Assembly: GCA_965215775.1 (NCBI GenBank)
Contig: CBDCEG010000015.1
Location: forward strand, 33,111-97,110
DNA: 64,000 nt
Direction: 5' to 3'
DNA from: CBDCEG01 sp965215775
Lineage (GTDB): Bacteria; Pseudomonadota; Gammaproteobacteria; Cardiobacteriales; Ostreibacteriaceae
The number at the start of each line of letters is the position of its first letter. Position 1 is the stretch's first letter. The notes below the pieces were generated by a model. It was given only the letters and a program-made list of their open reading frames with translations, did not search any database and had not been told where the DNA came from. Shown here piece after piece: positions 26,863-35,451 of this stretch. Position numbers and translations under genes: made by a program.

Positions 26863-27768
26863 ATGAAAACTAACAAAAAACTAATAACTGCAGTATTTAC
26901 TGTATTAATAATAATTATAGGTGTAATAATGAATAAACAAAATAATTTTGAAGATAAGTATGAATGGATAACTAAATTAGATGGAACAAACTGTCCGCAA
27001 ATAGGTGAGTTCCCATATGCGGAGCTAGATATTGTCTCAAATGAGAATTTCAAAGAGGCAAAAGTTTTATATAGTAAAATTGGTGAAATAGACTATGAAA
27101 AATCTTTTTTATTATTCAAAAAAGAAGCACTACGAGGTCATTGGCCATCTATGTATTATCTAGGTAAAAGTTACTATTACGGTGAAGGCATTGATAAAGA
27201 TGATGAAAAAGCAGAATATTGGTTAAAAATGGTAGCAGGACATAATGAAGCTTATGGATATTATGCTCTAGCACTGGTTTACTTAGAAGGAATTAATGTA
27301 AAAGAAGATACTCAAAAAGCAATGCACTATATCAATGAATCAGCAAAATTAGGATTTCCTGAAGCACAGTATATTGTTGGAAATTATTTACTAGCAAACA
27401 CTGAACGCTTTAATGATATGGCAAAAGTATGGCATTGTGCAGTTAATCAAGGTCATAAAGATGCGGCTTGGAATTTGGCAGCTCACTACGAAACTGATGG
27501 TAACTTTGATATGGCATATAAGATATACAGAAAAGGTGCAAAACTTGGAAGCACTCACTGCCTTAATGCTTTGAGAAAAGCTTATAGCCAAAGAAAAAAC
27601 ATTATTACAGGAAAAGGATATAAGCCTACATTTGGTTTAAATAAAGATAAGCAAAGAGCAATATGTTTGGAGGAGTTAGTTGATAAAATCAGAAAAAACC
27701 CTGATATGAAGTTTGATTTAGATAAACTTTGCCCTGCAAATATAAAACAACCAACCAACCGTGATTAA
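26863..27768 (+). CDS. Sel1-repeat immunity-like protein, copy 1
   Basis: About 301 residues: an N-terminal signal anchor (LITAVFTVLIIIIGVIM) then Sel1-like helical repeats such as YYLGKSYYYGEGIDKDDEKA and YINESAKLGFPEAQYIVG. In the P. aeruginosa PldB system the effector is neutralised by tandem Sel1-repeat periplasmic proteins, so this is most likely an immunity protein for the upstream phospholipase D. The start at 26863 matches the MKTNKKL start of the other copies; an ATG at 26854 overlaps the effector stop (ATGA) and would add three residues. A hairpin follows the gene. Confidence 0.8.
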   Translation: MKTNKKLITAVFTVLIIIIGVIMNKQNNFEDKYEWITKLDGTNCPQIGEFPYAELDIVSNENFKEAKVLYSKIGEIDYEKSFLLFKKEALRGHWPSMYYLGKSYYYGEGIDKDDEKAEYWLKMVAGHNEAYGYYALALVYLEGINVKEDTQKAMHYINESAKLGFPEAQYIVGNYLLANTERFNDMAKVWHCAVNQGHKDAAWNLAAHYETDGNFDMAYKIYRKGAKLGSTHCLNALRKAYSQRKNIITGKGYKPTFGLNKDKQRAICLEELVDKIRKNPDMKFDLDKLCPANIKQPTNRD

Positions 27769-27782
27769 TCCACAAATATTTT

Positions 27783-27806
27783 AGAGACAAGCCATGCCTT
27801 GTCTCT
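27783..27806 (+). other. Intergenic hairpin 1
   Basis: A perfect 9-bp stem (agagacaag / cttgtctct) with a 6-base loop lies 14 bases after immunity copy 1 and is followed by aatttcaatcc, not a T run. The same hairpin follows all four copies. It may act as a weak terminator or an RNA processing site. Confidence 0.7.
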
Positions 27807-27839
27807 AATTTCAATCCATTCAAAACCCATAAAACTATT

Positions 27840-28727
27840 ATGAAAACTAACAAAAAACTAATAACTGCAGTATTTACTGTATTAATAATAATTATAGGTG
27901 TAATAATGAATAAACAAAATAATTTTGAAGATAAGTATGAATGGATAACAAAATTAGATGGAACAAACTGTCCGCAAATAGGTGAGTTCCCATATGCGGA
28001 GCTAGATATTGTCTCAAATGAGAATTTCAAAGAGGCAAAAGTTTTATATAGTAAAATCGGTGAAATAGATTATGAAAAATCTTTTTTATTATTCAAAAAA
28101 GAAGCACTACGAGGTCATTGGCCATCTATGTATTATCTAGGTAAAAGTTACTATTACGGTGAAGGCATTGATAAAGATGATGAAAAAGCAGAATATTGGT
28201 TAAAAATGGTAGCAGGACATAATGAAGCTTATGGATATTACGCTCTAGCTTTTATTTACTCAAAAGGTATTGATGTGAAAAAAGATACTAAAAAAGCAAT
28301 GCACTATATCAATGAATCAGCAAAATTAGGTTTTCCTGAAGCACAGTATATTGTTGGTAGGTATTTATTTTCTCCATTACATCGTTTTGAAGATTCTCGT
28401 AAAGTATTACACTGTGCGGTTAATCAAGGTCATAAAGATGCAGCTTGGGAACTAGCATCACAGTATGAAACAGTAACATATGATATGGATATGGCATATA
28501 AGATATACAGAAAAGGTGCAAAACTTGGAAGCACTCACTGTATTATGGCTTTAACTAGAGCATATGGGCATGCTAATGGTTGGCCTACATTTGGCTTAAA
28601 TAAAGACACGAAAAGAGCAATATGTTTGGAGGAGTTATCGGATAAACTTTCTAAAAACCCTGATATGAAGTTTGATTTAGATAAACTTTGCCCTGCAAAT
28701 GTAAAACAACCAACCAACCGTGATTAA
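27840..28727 (+). CDS. Sel1-repeat immunity-like protein, copy 2
   Basis: A 295-residue paralogue of copy 1, almost identical for the first 135 residues including the signal anchor. It diverges at FIYSKGIDVKKDTK, VGRYLFSPLHRFEDSRKVLHC and around residues 205-265 (ASQYETVTYDMD, TRAYGHANGW), then is again near-identical through the C-terminal KLCPANVKQPTNRD. Differences are clustered rather than spread. It probably neutralises the adjacent phospholipase D or related variants. The preceding 70-base spacer is conserved among the copies. Confidence 0.8.
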   Translation: MKTNKKLITAVFTVLIIIIGVIMNKQNNFEDKYEWITKLDGTNCPQIGEFPYAELDIVSNENFKEAKVLYSKIGEIDYEKSFLLFKKEALRGHWPSMYYLGKSYYYGEGIDKDDEKAEYWLKMVAGHNEAYGYYALAFIYSKGIDVKKDTKKAMHYINESAKLGFPEAQYIVGRYLFSPLHRFEDSRKVLHCAVNQGHKDAAWELASQYETVTYDMDMAYKIYRKGAKLGSTHCIMALTRAYGHANGWPTFGLNKDTKRAICLEELSDKLSKNPDMKFDLDKLCPANVKQPTNRD

Positions 28728-28741
28728 TTCACAAATATTAT

Positions 28742-28765
28742 AGAGACAAGCCACGCCTTGTCTCT
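28742..28765 (+). other. Intergenic hairpin 2
   Basis: Same agagacaag / cttgtctct stem as after copy 1, with loop ccacgc, again followed by aatttc rather than a T run. Confidence 0.7.
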
Positions 28766-28798
28766 AATTTCAATCCATTCAAAACCCATAAAACTATT

Positions 28799-29686
28799 AT
28801 GAAAACTAACAAAAAACTAACAATAGCAGTATTTACTGCATTAATAATAACTATAGGTGTAATAATGAATAAACAAGAGATTTTTGATAACTATGAGTAT
28901 GAATGGATAACTAAATTAGATGGAACAAACTGTCCGCAAATAGGTGAGTTCCCATATGCGGAGCTAGATATTGTCTCAAATGAGAATTTCAAAGAGGCAA
29001 AAGTTTTATATAGTAAAATCGGTGAAATAGATTATGAAAAATCTTTTTTATTATTTAAAAAAGAAGCACTACGAGGTCATTGGCCATCTATGTATTATCT
29101 AGGTAAAAGTTACTATTACGGTGAAGGCATTGATAAAGATGATGAAAAAGCAGAATATTGGTTAAAAATGGTAGCAGGACATAATGAAGCTTATGGATAT
29201 TATGCTCTAGCACTGGTTTACTTAGAAGGAATTAATGTAAAAGAAGATACTCAAAAAGCAATGCACTATATCAATGAATCAGCAAAATTAGGATTTCCTG
29301 AAGCACAGTATATTGTTGGAAATTATTTACTAGCAAACACTGAACGCTTTAATGATATGGCAAAAGTATGGCATTGTGCAGTTAATCAAGGTCATAAAGA
29401 TGCGGCTTGGAATTTGGCAGCTCACTACAAAACTGATGGTAACTTTGATATGGCATATAAGATATACAGAAAAGGTGCAAAACTTGGAAGCACTCACTGT
29501 ATTATGGCTTTAAAAGAAGCTTATACTAACCGCAAAGGTTACCCAACTTTTGGCTTAAATAAAGATATAAAAAGGGCTATTTGCCTAAGAAACCTTATTG
29601 ATAAAATCAGAAAAAACCCTGATATGAAGTTTGATTTAGATAAACTTTGCCCTGCAAATATAAAACAACCAACCAACCGTGATTAA
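28799..29686 (+). CDS. Sel1-repeat immunity-like protein, copy 3
   Basis: A 295-residue paralogue. Its anchor region (KLTIAVFTALIITIGVIMNK, then QEIFDNYEYEW) is shared with copy 4 and not with copies 1 and 2. Its middle (ALVYLEGINVKEDTQ, VGNYLLANTERFNDMAK) is identical to copy 1. Only the region around residues 240-275 (KEAYTNRKGYPTFG, CLRNLIDKIRK) is its own. This patchwork indicates exchange between the tandem copies. The protein is predicted to be periplasmic, anchored by its N-terminus, with Sel1-type alpha-alpha repeats. Confidence 0.8.
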   Translation: MKTNKKLTIAVFTALIITIGVIMNKQEIFDNYEYEWITKLDGTNCPQIGEFPYAELDIVSNENFKEAKVLYSKIGEIDYEKSFLLFKKEALRGHWPSMYYLGKSYYYGEGIDKDDEKAEYWLKMVAGHNEAYGYYALALVYLEGINVKEDTQKAMHYINESAKLGFPEAQYIVGNYLLANTERFNDMAKVWHCAVNQGHKDAAWNLAAHYKTDGNFDMAYKIYRKGAKLGSTHCIMALKEAYTNRKGYPTFGLNKDIKRAICLRNLIDKIRKNPDMKFDLDKLCPANIKQPTNRD

Positions 29687-29700
29687 TCCACAAATATTGT

Positions 29701-29723
29701 AGAGACAAGCCACCCTTGTCTCT
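29701..29723 (+). other. Intergenic hairpin 3
   Basis: Same 9-bp stem with a 5-base loop (ccacc), followed by aatttcaatcc as after copies 1 and 2. Confidence 0.7.
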
Positions 29724-29756
29724 AATTTCAATCCATTCAAAACCCATAAAACTATT

Positions 29757-30650
29757 ATGAAAACTAACAAAAAACTAACAATAGCAGTATTTACTGCATT
29801 AATAATAACTATAGGTGTAATAATGAATAAACAAGAGATTTTTGATAAGTATGAGTATGAATGGATAACAAAATTAGATGGAACAAACTGTCCGCAAATA
29901 GGTGAGTTCCCATATGCGGAGCTAGATATTGTCTCAAATGAGAATTTCAAAGAGGCAAAAGTTTTATATAGTAAAATCGGTGAAATAGATTATGAAAAAT
30001 CTTTTTTATTATTCAAAAAAGAAGCACTACGAGGTCATTGGCCATCTATGTATTATCTAGGTAAAAGCTACTATTACGGTGAAGGAGTTAAAGAAAGTGA
30101 TGAAAAAGCAGAATATTGGTTAAAAATGGTAGCAGGACATAATGAAGCTTATGGATATTACGCTCTATTCTTTATTTACTCAGAAGGAATTAATGTAAAA
30201 GAAGATACAAAAAAAGCAATGCACTATATCAATGAATCAGCAAAATTAGGATTTCCTGAAGCACAGTATATTGTTGGAAATTATTTACTAGCAAACACTG
30301 AACGCTTTAATGATATGGCAAAAGTATGGCATTGTGCAGTTAATCAAGGTCATAAAGATGCGGCTTGGAATTTGGCAGCTCACTACAAAACTGATGGTAA
30401 CCTTGATATGGCCTATAAAATATACAGAAAAGGTGCAAAACTTGGAAGCACTCACTGTATTATGGCTTTAGTAGAAGCTTATGCAAATAGAAATACAAGG
30501 GCTTATCCTAACTTTGGTTTAAATAAAGACATAAAAAGAGCAATATGTTTGGAGGAGTTAGCTGATAAAATTAGAAAAAACCCTGATATGAAGTTTGATT
30601 TAGATAAACTTTGCCCTGCAAATATAAAACAACCAACCAACCGTGATTAA
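29757..30650 (+). CDS. Sel1-repeat immunity-like protein, copy 4
   Basis: A 297-residue last member of the tandem family. It shares the anchor with copy 3 and VGNYLLANTERFNDMAK with copies 1 and 3. It has unique stretches GEGVKESDEKAEYW, FFIYSEGINV and EAYANRNTRAYPNFG. It ends in the common KLCPANIKQPTNRD. The gene is followed by the only version of the shared hairpin with a T run, marking the end of the unit. It is probably immunity to the phospholipase D; which copy is active against which effector variant cannot be told from sequence. Confidence 0.8.
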   Translation: MKTNKKLTIAVFTALIITIGVIMNKQEIFDKYEYEWITKLDGTNCPQIGEFPYAELDIVSNENFKEAKVLYSKIGEIDYEKSFLLFKKEALRGHWPSMYYLGKSYYYGEGVKESDEKAEYWLKMVAGHNEAYGYYALFFIYSEGINVKEDTKKAMHYINESAKLGFPEAQYIVGNYLLANTERFNDMAKVWHCAVNQGHKDAAWNLAAHYKTDGNLDMAYKIYRKGAKLGSTHCIMALVEAYANRNTRAYPNFGLNKDIKRAICLEELADKIRKNPDMKFDLDKLCPANIKQPTNRD

Positions 30651-30664
30651 TTCGCAAATATTGT

Positions 30665-30692
30665 AGAGACAAGCCACGCCTTGTCTCTTTTT
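30665..30692 (+). terminator. Rho-independent terminator of the effector/immunity unit
   Basis: The agagacaag / cttgtctct hairpin is here followed directly by tttt, unlike the three internal copies. It fits a terminator closing the vgrG-effector-immunity transcript before the Hsp70 gene. Confidence 0.7.
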
Positions 30693-30730
30693 GATTATTT
30701 ATGATAAAAGGGCAGAATAATTCTGTAATA

Positions 30731-30886
30731 GCGTAATTTCACACATTTTTACACTCCACATTTGCCAAAATAAATATTCTATTTGATTATAATTTGGTTG
30801 AATTTAGGTTATTTGTTAAACTTACTTTCTAACTAATTTAAATTAATTAATAACAAAACTATAACTAACATTTAACATAACAAACT
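30731..30886 (+). promoter_or_regulatory. Upstream repeat, copy 2 (promoter/leader of the Hsp70 operon)
   Basis: It is closely similar over about 130 bases to 22137-22270, with TATAAT at 30788-30793 and the AT-rich end attaattaataacaaaac before ATG 30887. Its position after a terminator and before a gene pair makes it the likely promoter of the Hsp70/J-protein operon. Confidence 0.55.
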
Positions 30887-32602
30887 ATGAAAAAAATAAT
30901 AGGAATTGATTTAGGAACTACAAACAGCTCTTGTTCTATTTGGCAAGGAAATGAAGTTAAGCTAATTCCAAATGAGCTTGGAGAGTTTTTGACACCATCA
31001 GTTATACATATTGAGCTGAATAAAGAAGGGGTGGAAACAATAATAGTTGGTAAAACAGCAAGAGAAAGGGCTGTTTTGTACCCAGAGGCTACAGCAAATT
31101 TGTTCAAAAGATACATGGGTACAAATAGAGAAATTATTATAAATAAGAAAAAATATTCAGCAGTTGAGCTATCTTCATTTGTTTTAAAATCATTAAAAAA
31201 AGATGCTGAAGCTTTTTTAGGAGAGGAAATAACAGAAGCTGTTATAAGTGTGCCCGCTTATTTCTCAGACTCTCAGAGAAAAGCAACAATTCTAGCTGGT
31301 GAATTAATAGGTTTGAAAGTTGAAAGGTTAATTAATGAGCCAACAGCAGCTGCTGTTTCTTATGGTTTACATGAGCGACCTGAATATACTCAGTTTATGG
31401 TTTTAGATTTGGGAGGTGGGACTTTTGATGTTTCAATTATGGAATATTTTGATGGGGTTTTAGAGGTTCATGCTACTGCTGGAGATAATTTTTTGGGTGG
31501 TGAGGATTTTCTTGAAATATTAGTTGAAAAATATCTAAGTCTACAAAACCTTACCAAAAAGCATTTATCAAGCTTAGATTTGCAAAAAGTATATTTGCAA
31601 ATGGAGCAAGTTAAAAGAGAGTTAAATGATAATGATATAGTTAAAATAAAGCCTTTTATTGAACAGCAAAAAGATATAATTGAAATAACAAAAAAAGACT
31701 TTTTGGAATTAGCAAAACCATTATTAAATAGAGTTCAACGACCAGTTGAAATAGCTCTTAGAGATGCAAAGTTAAAACCATCTGATTTGAATGAAATAAT
31801 ACTTGTTGGTGGTGCAACTAGAATGAGTATTTTTAGAGAAATGGTTGAGGTTATGATTAATCAAAAACCTATTTCAAATATTGACCCTGATACGGTTGTT
31901 GTTATTGGGGCTGCTATTCAGGCTGGGTTGAAAGCAAAAGATAAGGCATTGGATGATGTTGTTTTAACTGATGTTTGCCCTTATTCACTTGGCACTGGAG
32001 TTTTAAATCATAATGACCCTCAGGATATTTATGGAGATATATTTAGCCCTATAATAGAGAGAAATACAGTAATTCCAACAAGTAAAGAGGAAACTTATGT
32101 AACATCTTCTAATAACCAAAAAGTAATACGATTTGAAATATACCAAGGGGAAAGTAGGCTTTGTAAAAACAATATAAAATTAGGAATGCTTGAAGCAAAA
32201 GTTCCCAAAGGAAAAGAAGGTGAGCAAGGTGCTAAAATTAGATTTAGCTATGATATGAATGGAATATTGGAGGTTGATATAACAGTTATTTCAACTGGTG
32301 AAAAGCATTATGCTTTGATAAAAAATAAAGATGTTGAGCTAACTGAAAAACAAATTCAAGAAACCAAAGAAAAGCTAGCAAAACTCAAATTCCACCCAAG
32401 AGAAGATGCTACAAATATGAATTTGATTGCAAGAGCAGAGCGATTGTATGAAAGTAGAATTGGAGAAGATAGAGAAAGAATAAATGACTCTTTGAGATGG
32501 TTTGAGGGTGTTTTGGAAACTCAAGATTTATCTAAAATAAAAGATGCAATAAAAGAATTTGCAGATTTTTTGGATAGTTTTGAAAGAGATTTTCTTCTTT
32601 AA
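30887..32602 (+). CDS. Hsp70-family chaperone (HscC-like)
   Basis: A 571-residue Hsp70 protein, shorter than DnaK, with the ATPase signatures GIDLGTTNSSCSIW, INEPTAAAVSYGL, MVLDLGGGTFDVSIME and ILVGGATRMSIFREM, then a substrate-binding domain (DVCPYSLGTGV, ERNTVIPTSKEETY) and a short helical lid. The length and the downstream J-like partner fit the HscC class, a specialised Hsp70 rather than the general DnaK. Its stop overlaps the next ATG (TAATG), so chaperone and co-chaperone are co-translated. The location beside a T6SS effector module suggests, but does not prove, a role in folding or loading T6SS cargo. Confidence 0.88.
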   Translation: MKKIIGIDLGTTNSSCSIWQGNEVKLIPNELGEFLTPSVIHIELNKEGVETIIVGKTARERAVLYPEATANLFKRYMGTNREIIINKKKYSAVELSSFVLKSLKKDAEAFLGEEITEAVISVPAYFSDSQRKATILAGELIGLKVERLINEPTAAAVSYGLHERPEYTQFMVLDLGGGTFDVSIMEYFDGVLEVHATAGDNFLGGEDFLEILVEKYLSLQNLTKKHLSSLDLQKVYLQMEQVKRELNDNDIVKIKPFIEQQKDIIEITKKDFLELAKPLLNRVQRPVEIALRDAKLKPSDLNEIILVGGATRMSIFREMVEVMINQKPISNIDPDTVVVIGAAIQAGLKAKDKALDDVVLTDVCPYSLGTGVLNHNDPQDIYGDIFSPIIERNTVIPTSKEETYVTSSNNQKVIRFEIYQGESRLCKNNIKLGMLEAKVPKGKEGEQGAKIRFSYDMNGILEVDITVISTGEKHYALIKNKDVELTEKQIQETKEKLAKLKFHPREDATNMNLIARAERLYESRIGEDRERINDSLRWFEGVLETQDLSKIKDAIKEFADFLDSFERDFLL

Positions 32603-34590
32603 TGAACTGTTGGAAAGTCCTTGGGATAGAGCAAACCCAAGAAAAAAGGAAAATAAAAATAGCTTATGCAAAGCTACTTAAGAAAATCCGCCCAGACGAA
32701 AAACCTAAAGAGTTTGCGGAACTTTATGAAGCTTATAAATCAGCTCTTGAAATTGCTGAAAGTGAGTTTGAATATGAAGTATATTTGAATGAAGAGCAGG
32801 AAAGTATTAACCAAAATAATGATGAATTAGAAGAAAATGAAATTAGTGTAACTTACCTTGATAGTAATAATGAGTTTTCTAATTTAGATGATGTAGAAGA
32901 AAAAGCAGAAGAAAAAAAAGAAACTTATGTTGATAACTTAGTTTTTGACTCACTTAACTCGCTTGATTTTAATAACCAAAATGATAAACAAGAAATTGAG
33001 CTTAAAAATGAGCAAATAAATATTTCAGAAGAAGAAATTAAATTACAAAAAAACTTTGATGAAAATCTAATTTATCTAAAAAAAGAAGCAGATAGTATTT
33101 TTTCAAAACAACTTACCAAAATTAAACTTGATGATTTGAAATTTATTGAAACTATGGATTTAATGGTAAATTTGGAGTTTAAGCAAGAAGCATCAAAAGT
33201 AATTTTTGATAGCTTAATTAAACAACACTCAGCCTCTTTAAACCAAAGTGTGGAAACAATTGAAAACAATGAAATAACAAAATGTTTATCTGGATTTTTT
33301 AACTGGGGTTATGATTGGGAGGAAATGTGGGACTTTGCATTTTATGATGAAGATATCTCACTAAGTATAATAAATAAACGCTTAGATAAAGTATTTGGAA
33401 AAGTTTTTTCAAGGATAAAAGTTGAGGAACTAGTTTTTCTTGAAGATATTGGAAGCTTGTCAAATGTAGAGTTTAAAGCTTATGTTTCAAAAATTGTTTT
33501 TGATAAGTTAGTTGGGTTTCATATAAGAGAACTTAGCCCAAATCTTGTTGCTGTTGAATTGTATAATACACTTTCTTACTTAAGTGCCTTTTTTGCTTGG
33601 TCAGATAACTGGCAGGAACTATGGGAATATTCTAAAGAAAAATCAGAAAGAGAATTTACTGAGGTTGAAGATTTTGGGCAAGAAAAACAAACTACTGATA
33701 TTTTATTTGCAATGCTAGATAAAGTTTTGAAAAAGAAGTTTATTAAATTAAAGGTAAGTGATTTTTCTGCATTTGATAGGATAAAAAAGGATAACTTAAT
33801 CTTAAAAGAGCAAATATCAATAAGGTTATTTAAACAGTTACTTGAAAAATATAATAGTTACTTATTCTCTGTTGATTTTGAGGCATTTATAAGATATCCA
33901 GCAATAAAGTATTTAGCTAAAATGTTTAAGTGGCAAAGGAGTCAATATTCTTTAACTTATTATAAGTTTGTAAATAGTGAGCTTTATGAAAAAAATTATA
34001 AAAATATTATAGCTTCTGACAATACCTCTCAAAGTAAAGAAAATTTGCAAAAGTTAGAAAAAATAAAGAAATCAATATCCAAAGAGAATGTTTTTTTAGT
34101 AAGACGATTTTTTGCTTTTTCTATTGATATTTTTGTTATTGCTATTTACACCTATATAATAATTATTTATAGAAAGTATGATTATAATATGGACTCAAAG
34201 CTACTTTCACAAATGGCATTTTCTGCACTGGGATACTTCTTTGTCATTACACCAATAATGGAAGCTAATTTTTTACAAGCCAATATTGGGAAACTGATTG
34301 CTGGAGTTGAGACTATAGATATATATAAACAGCGAATAACAGGAGGAATTGCTATTCTTAGAAGTTTTTATTTCTTGTTTAATATAGGCTTTATTTATAT
34401 CTACACAATTATTATAACTAATAAAATTATACCTTTCTGGTTGCTTGGTTTTATAGCTCTTATAGTTTTGTCAGTAATATATAGTTGTTTTGAAGAGAGG
34501 AGGTTACCTCATGATGGATCAACAAAAACAAAAGTAGTCTTATCCCCAAGCTTTAAAGAGATTTTTGCAAGATTTAGAAATAAAAATTAG
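32602..34590 (+). CDS. J-domain-like co-chaperone with C-terminal RDD membrane domain
   Basis: A 662-residue protein. Residues 1-60 form a J-like domain (CWKVLGIEQTQEKRKIKIAY...) in which the HPD motif is RPD (KKIRPDEKPKEF), the variant seen in DjlB/DjlC-type partners of HscC. A long acidic middle with repeated helical segments follows. From about residue 500 comes an RDD-type membrane domain (VRRFFAFSIDIFVIAIY, ANIGKLIAGVETIDIY) with about four membrane helices. It probably tethers the upstream Hsp70 to the inner membrane. The J-plus-RDD architecture is unusual in my knowledge. The middle is low in recognisable domains. Confidence 0.7.
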   Translation: MNCWKVLGIEQTQEKRKIKIAYAKLLKKIRPDEKPKEFAELYEAYKSALEIAESEFEYEVYLNEEQESINQNNDELEENEISVTYLDSNNEFSNLDDVEEKAEEKKETYVDNLVFDSLNSLDFNNQNDKQEIELKNEQINISEEEIKLQKNFDENLIYLKKEADSIFSKQLTKIKLDDLKFIETMDLMVNLEFKQEASKVIFDSLIKQHSASLNQSVETIENNEITKCLSGFFNWGYDWEEMWDFAFYDEDISLSIINKRLDKVFGKVFSRIKVEELVFLEDIGSLSNVEFKAYVSKIVFDKLVGFHIRELSPNLVAVELYNTLSYLSAFFAWSDNWQELWEYSKEKSEREFTEVEDFGQEKQTTDILFAMLDKVLKKKFIKLKVSDFSAFDRIKKDNLILKEQISIRLFKQLLEKYNSYLFSVDFEAFIRYPAIKYLAKMFKWQRSQYSLTYYKFVNSELYEKNYKNIIASDNTSQSKENLQKLEKIKKSISKENVFLVRRFFAFSIDIFVIAIYTYIIIIYRKYDYNMDSKLLSQMAFSALGYFFVITPIMEANFLQANIGKLIAGVETIDIYKQRITGGIAILRSFYFLFNIGFIYIYTIIITNKIIPFWLLGFIALIVLSVIYSCFEERRLPHDGSTKTKVVLSPSFKEIFARFRNKN

Positions 34591-34597
34591 TAAATAA

Positions 34598-34649
34598 TAA
34601 ATTAATTAATAACAAAACTTAAACTAACATTTTACACAATAAACAAACT
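34598..34649 (+). promoter_or_regulatory. Partial third copy of the upstream repeat
   Basis: It contains attaattaataacaaaact followed by aaactaacattttacac and then aaacaaactATG, matching the gene-proximal end of the repeat before the Hsp70 gene. Only the last 50 or so bases are shared; the TATAAT part is missing. It is probably the leader portion before the exonuclease III gene. Confidence 0.4.
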
Positions 34650-35423
34650 ATGAAAATTATAACAATTAACACCAATGGAATAAGAGCGGCGGATAGAAAA
34701 GGATTTTTTGAATGGATAAAAAAGGAAAACCCTGATGTTGTTTGTATTCAAGAGACAAAAGCACAGTTTGACCAATTAGAAGACAAACCACAATTTCAAC
34801 CTCAAGGTTATTTTTGTAAATATCATGATGCGGTCAAAAAAGGTTATTCTGGTGTTGCGATTTATTCAAAAAAGAAACCTAAAAATGTAACAATTGGTTT
34901 TGGTGATGAAACTATTGATTGTGAGGGGCGATTTATTGAGTTTGAATTTAAGAATTTTAGTGTGGTTTCAATTTATATGCACTCTGGAACTGCAGGAACG
35001 CAACGACAAGTTTTGAAAGAAGAATTTATGAGCAAGCTTTATAGTCGTTTGCAAGAGCATAAAAAAGCTAATAAAAACTATATTATTTGTGGAGATATAA
35101 ATATCGTCCATACTGAAAAAGATATCAAAAATGCAAAAGGAAATAAAAATAGTTCTGGGTTTTTACCACACGAAAGAGATTGGTTAAGCAAATTATTTAC
35201 CAATGGTTATAAAGACTCTTTTAGATTGGTGGATGATAGAGCAGAACAATATACTTGGTGGTCAAATCGTGGGCAATCTTGGGCAAATAATACTGGCTGG
35301 AGAATTGATTATCAAATTATAAGTGATGAATTAAGTAGCTTGGTCAAATCAGCAACTGTCTATAAAGAACAACGCTTTTCAGACCATAGCCCATTAATTG
35401 TTAATTATGATTGTGAACTGTAA
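34650..35423 (+). CDS. xthA: Exodeoxyribonuclease III
   Basis: A 257-residue EEP-fold DNA repair enzyme. Motifs are ITINTNGIRAADRKGFFEW, VVCIQETKAQ (metal-binding Glu), GDINIVHTEKDIKN (Asp/Asn), RIDYQIIS and FSDHSPLIV (catalytic Asp-His). Exonuclease III cleaves abasic sites and removes 3' blocking groups. Full length for the family and no signal peptide, unlike the EEP protein at 5194. It stands alone between the J-protein gene and hemH, with the partial upstream repeat before its start. Confidence 0.92.
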   Translation: MKIITINTNGIRAADRKGFFEWIKKENPDVVCIQETKAQFDQLEDKPQFQPQGYFCKYHDAVKKGYSGVAIYSKKKPKNVTIGFGDETIDCEGRFIEFEFKNFSVVSIYMHSGTAGTQRQVLKEEFMSKLYSRLQEHKKANKNYIICGDINIVHTEKDIKNAKGNKNSSGFLPHERDWLSKLFTNGYKDSFRLVDDRAEQYTWWSNRGQSWANNTGWRIDYQIISDELSSLVKSATVYKEQRFSDHSPLIVNYDCEL

Positions 35424-35451
35424 TTATGCAAAATCATTATGAGGGTAAATT

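Noticed and set aside
30887..32602. General DnaK
   Set aside because: It is about 60-70 residues shorter with a short lid, and pairs with a J-protein of the RPD type instead of DnaJ/GrpE.
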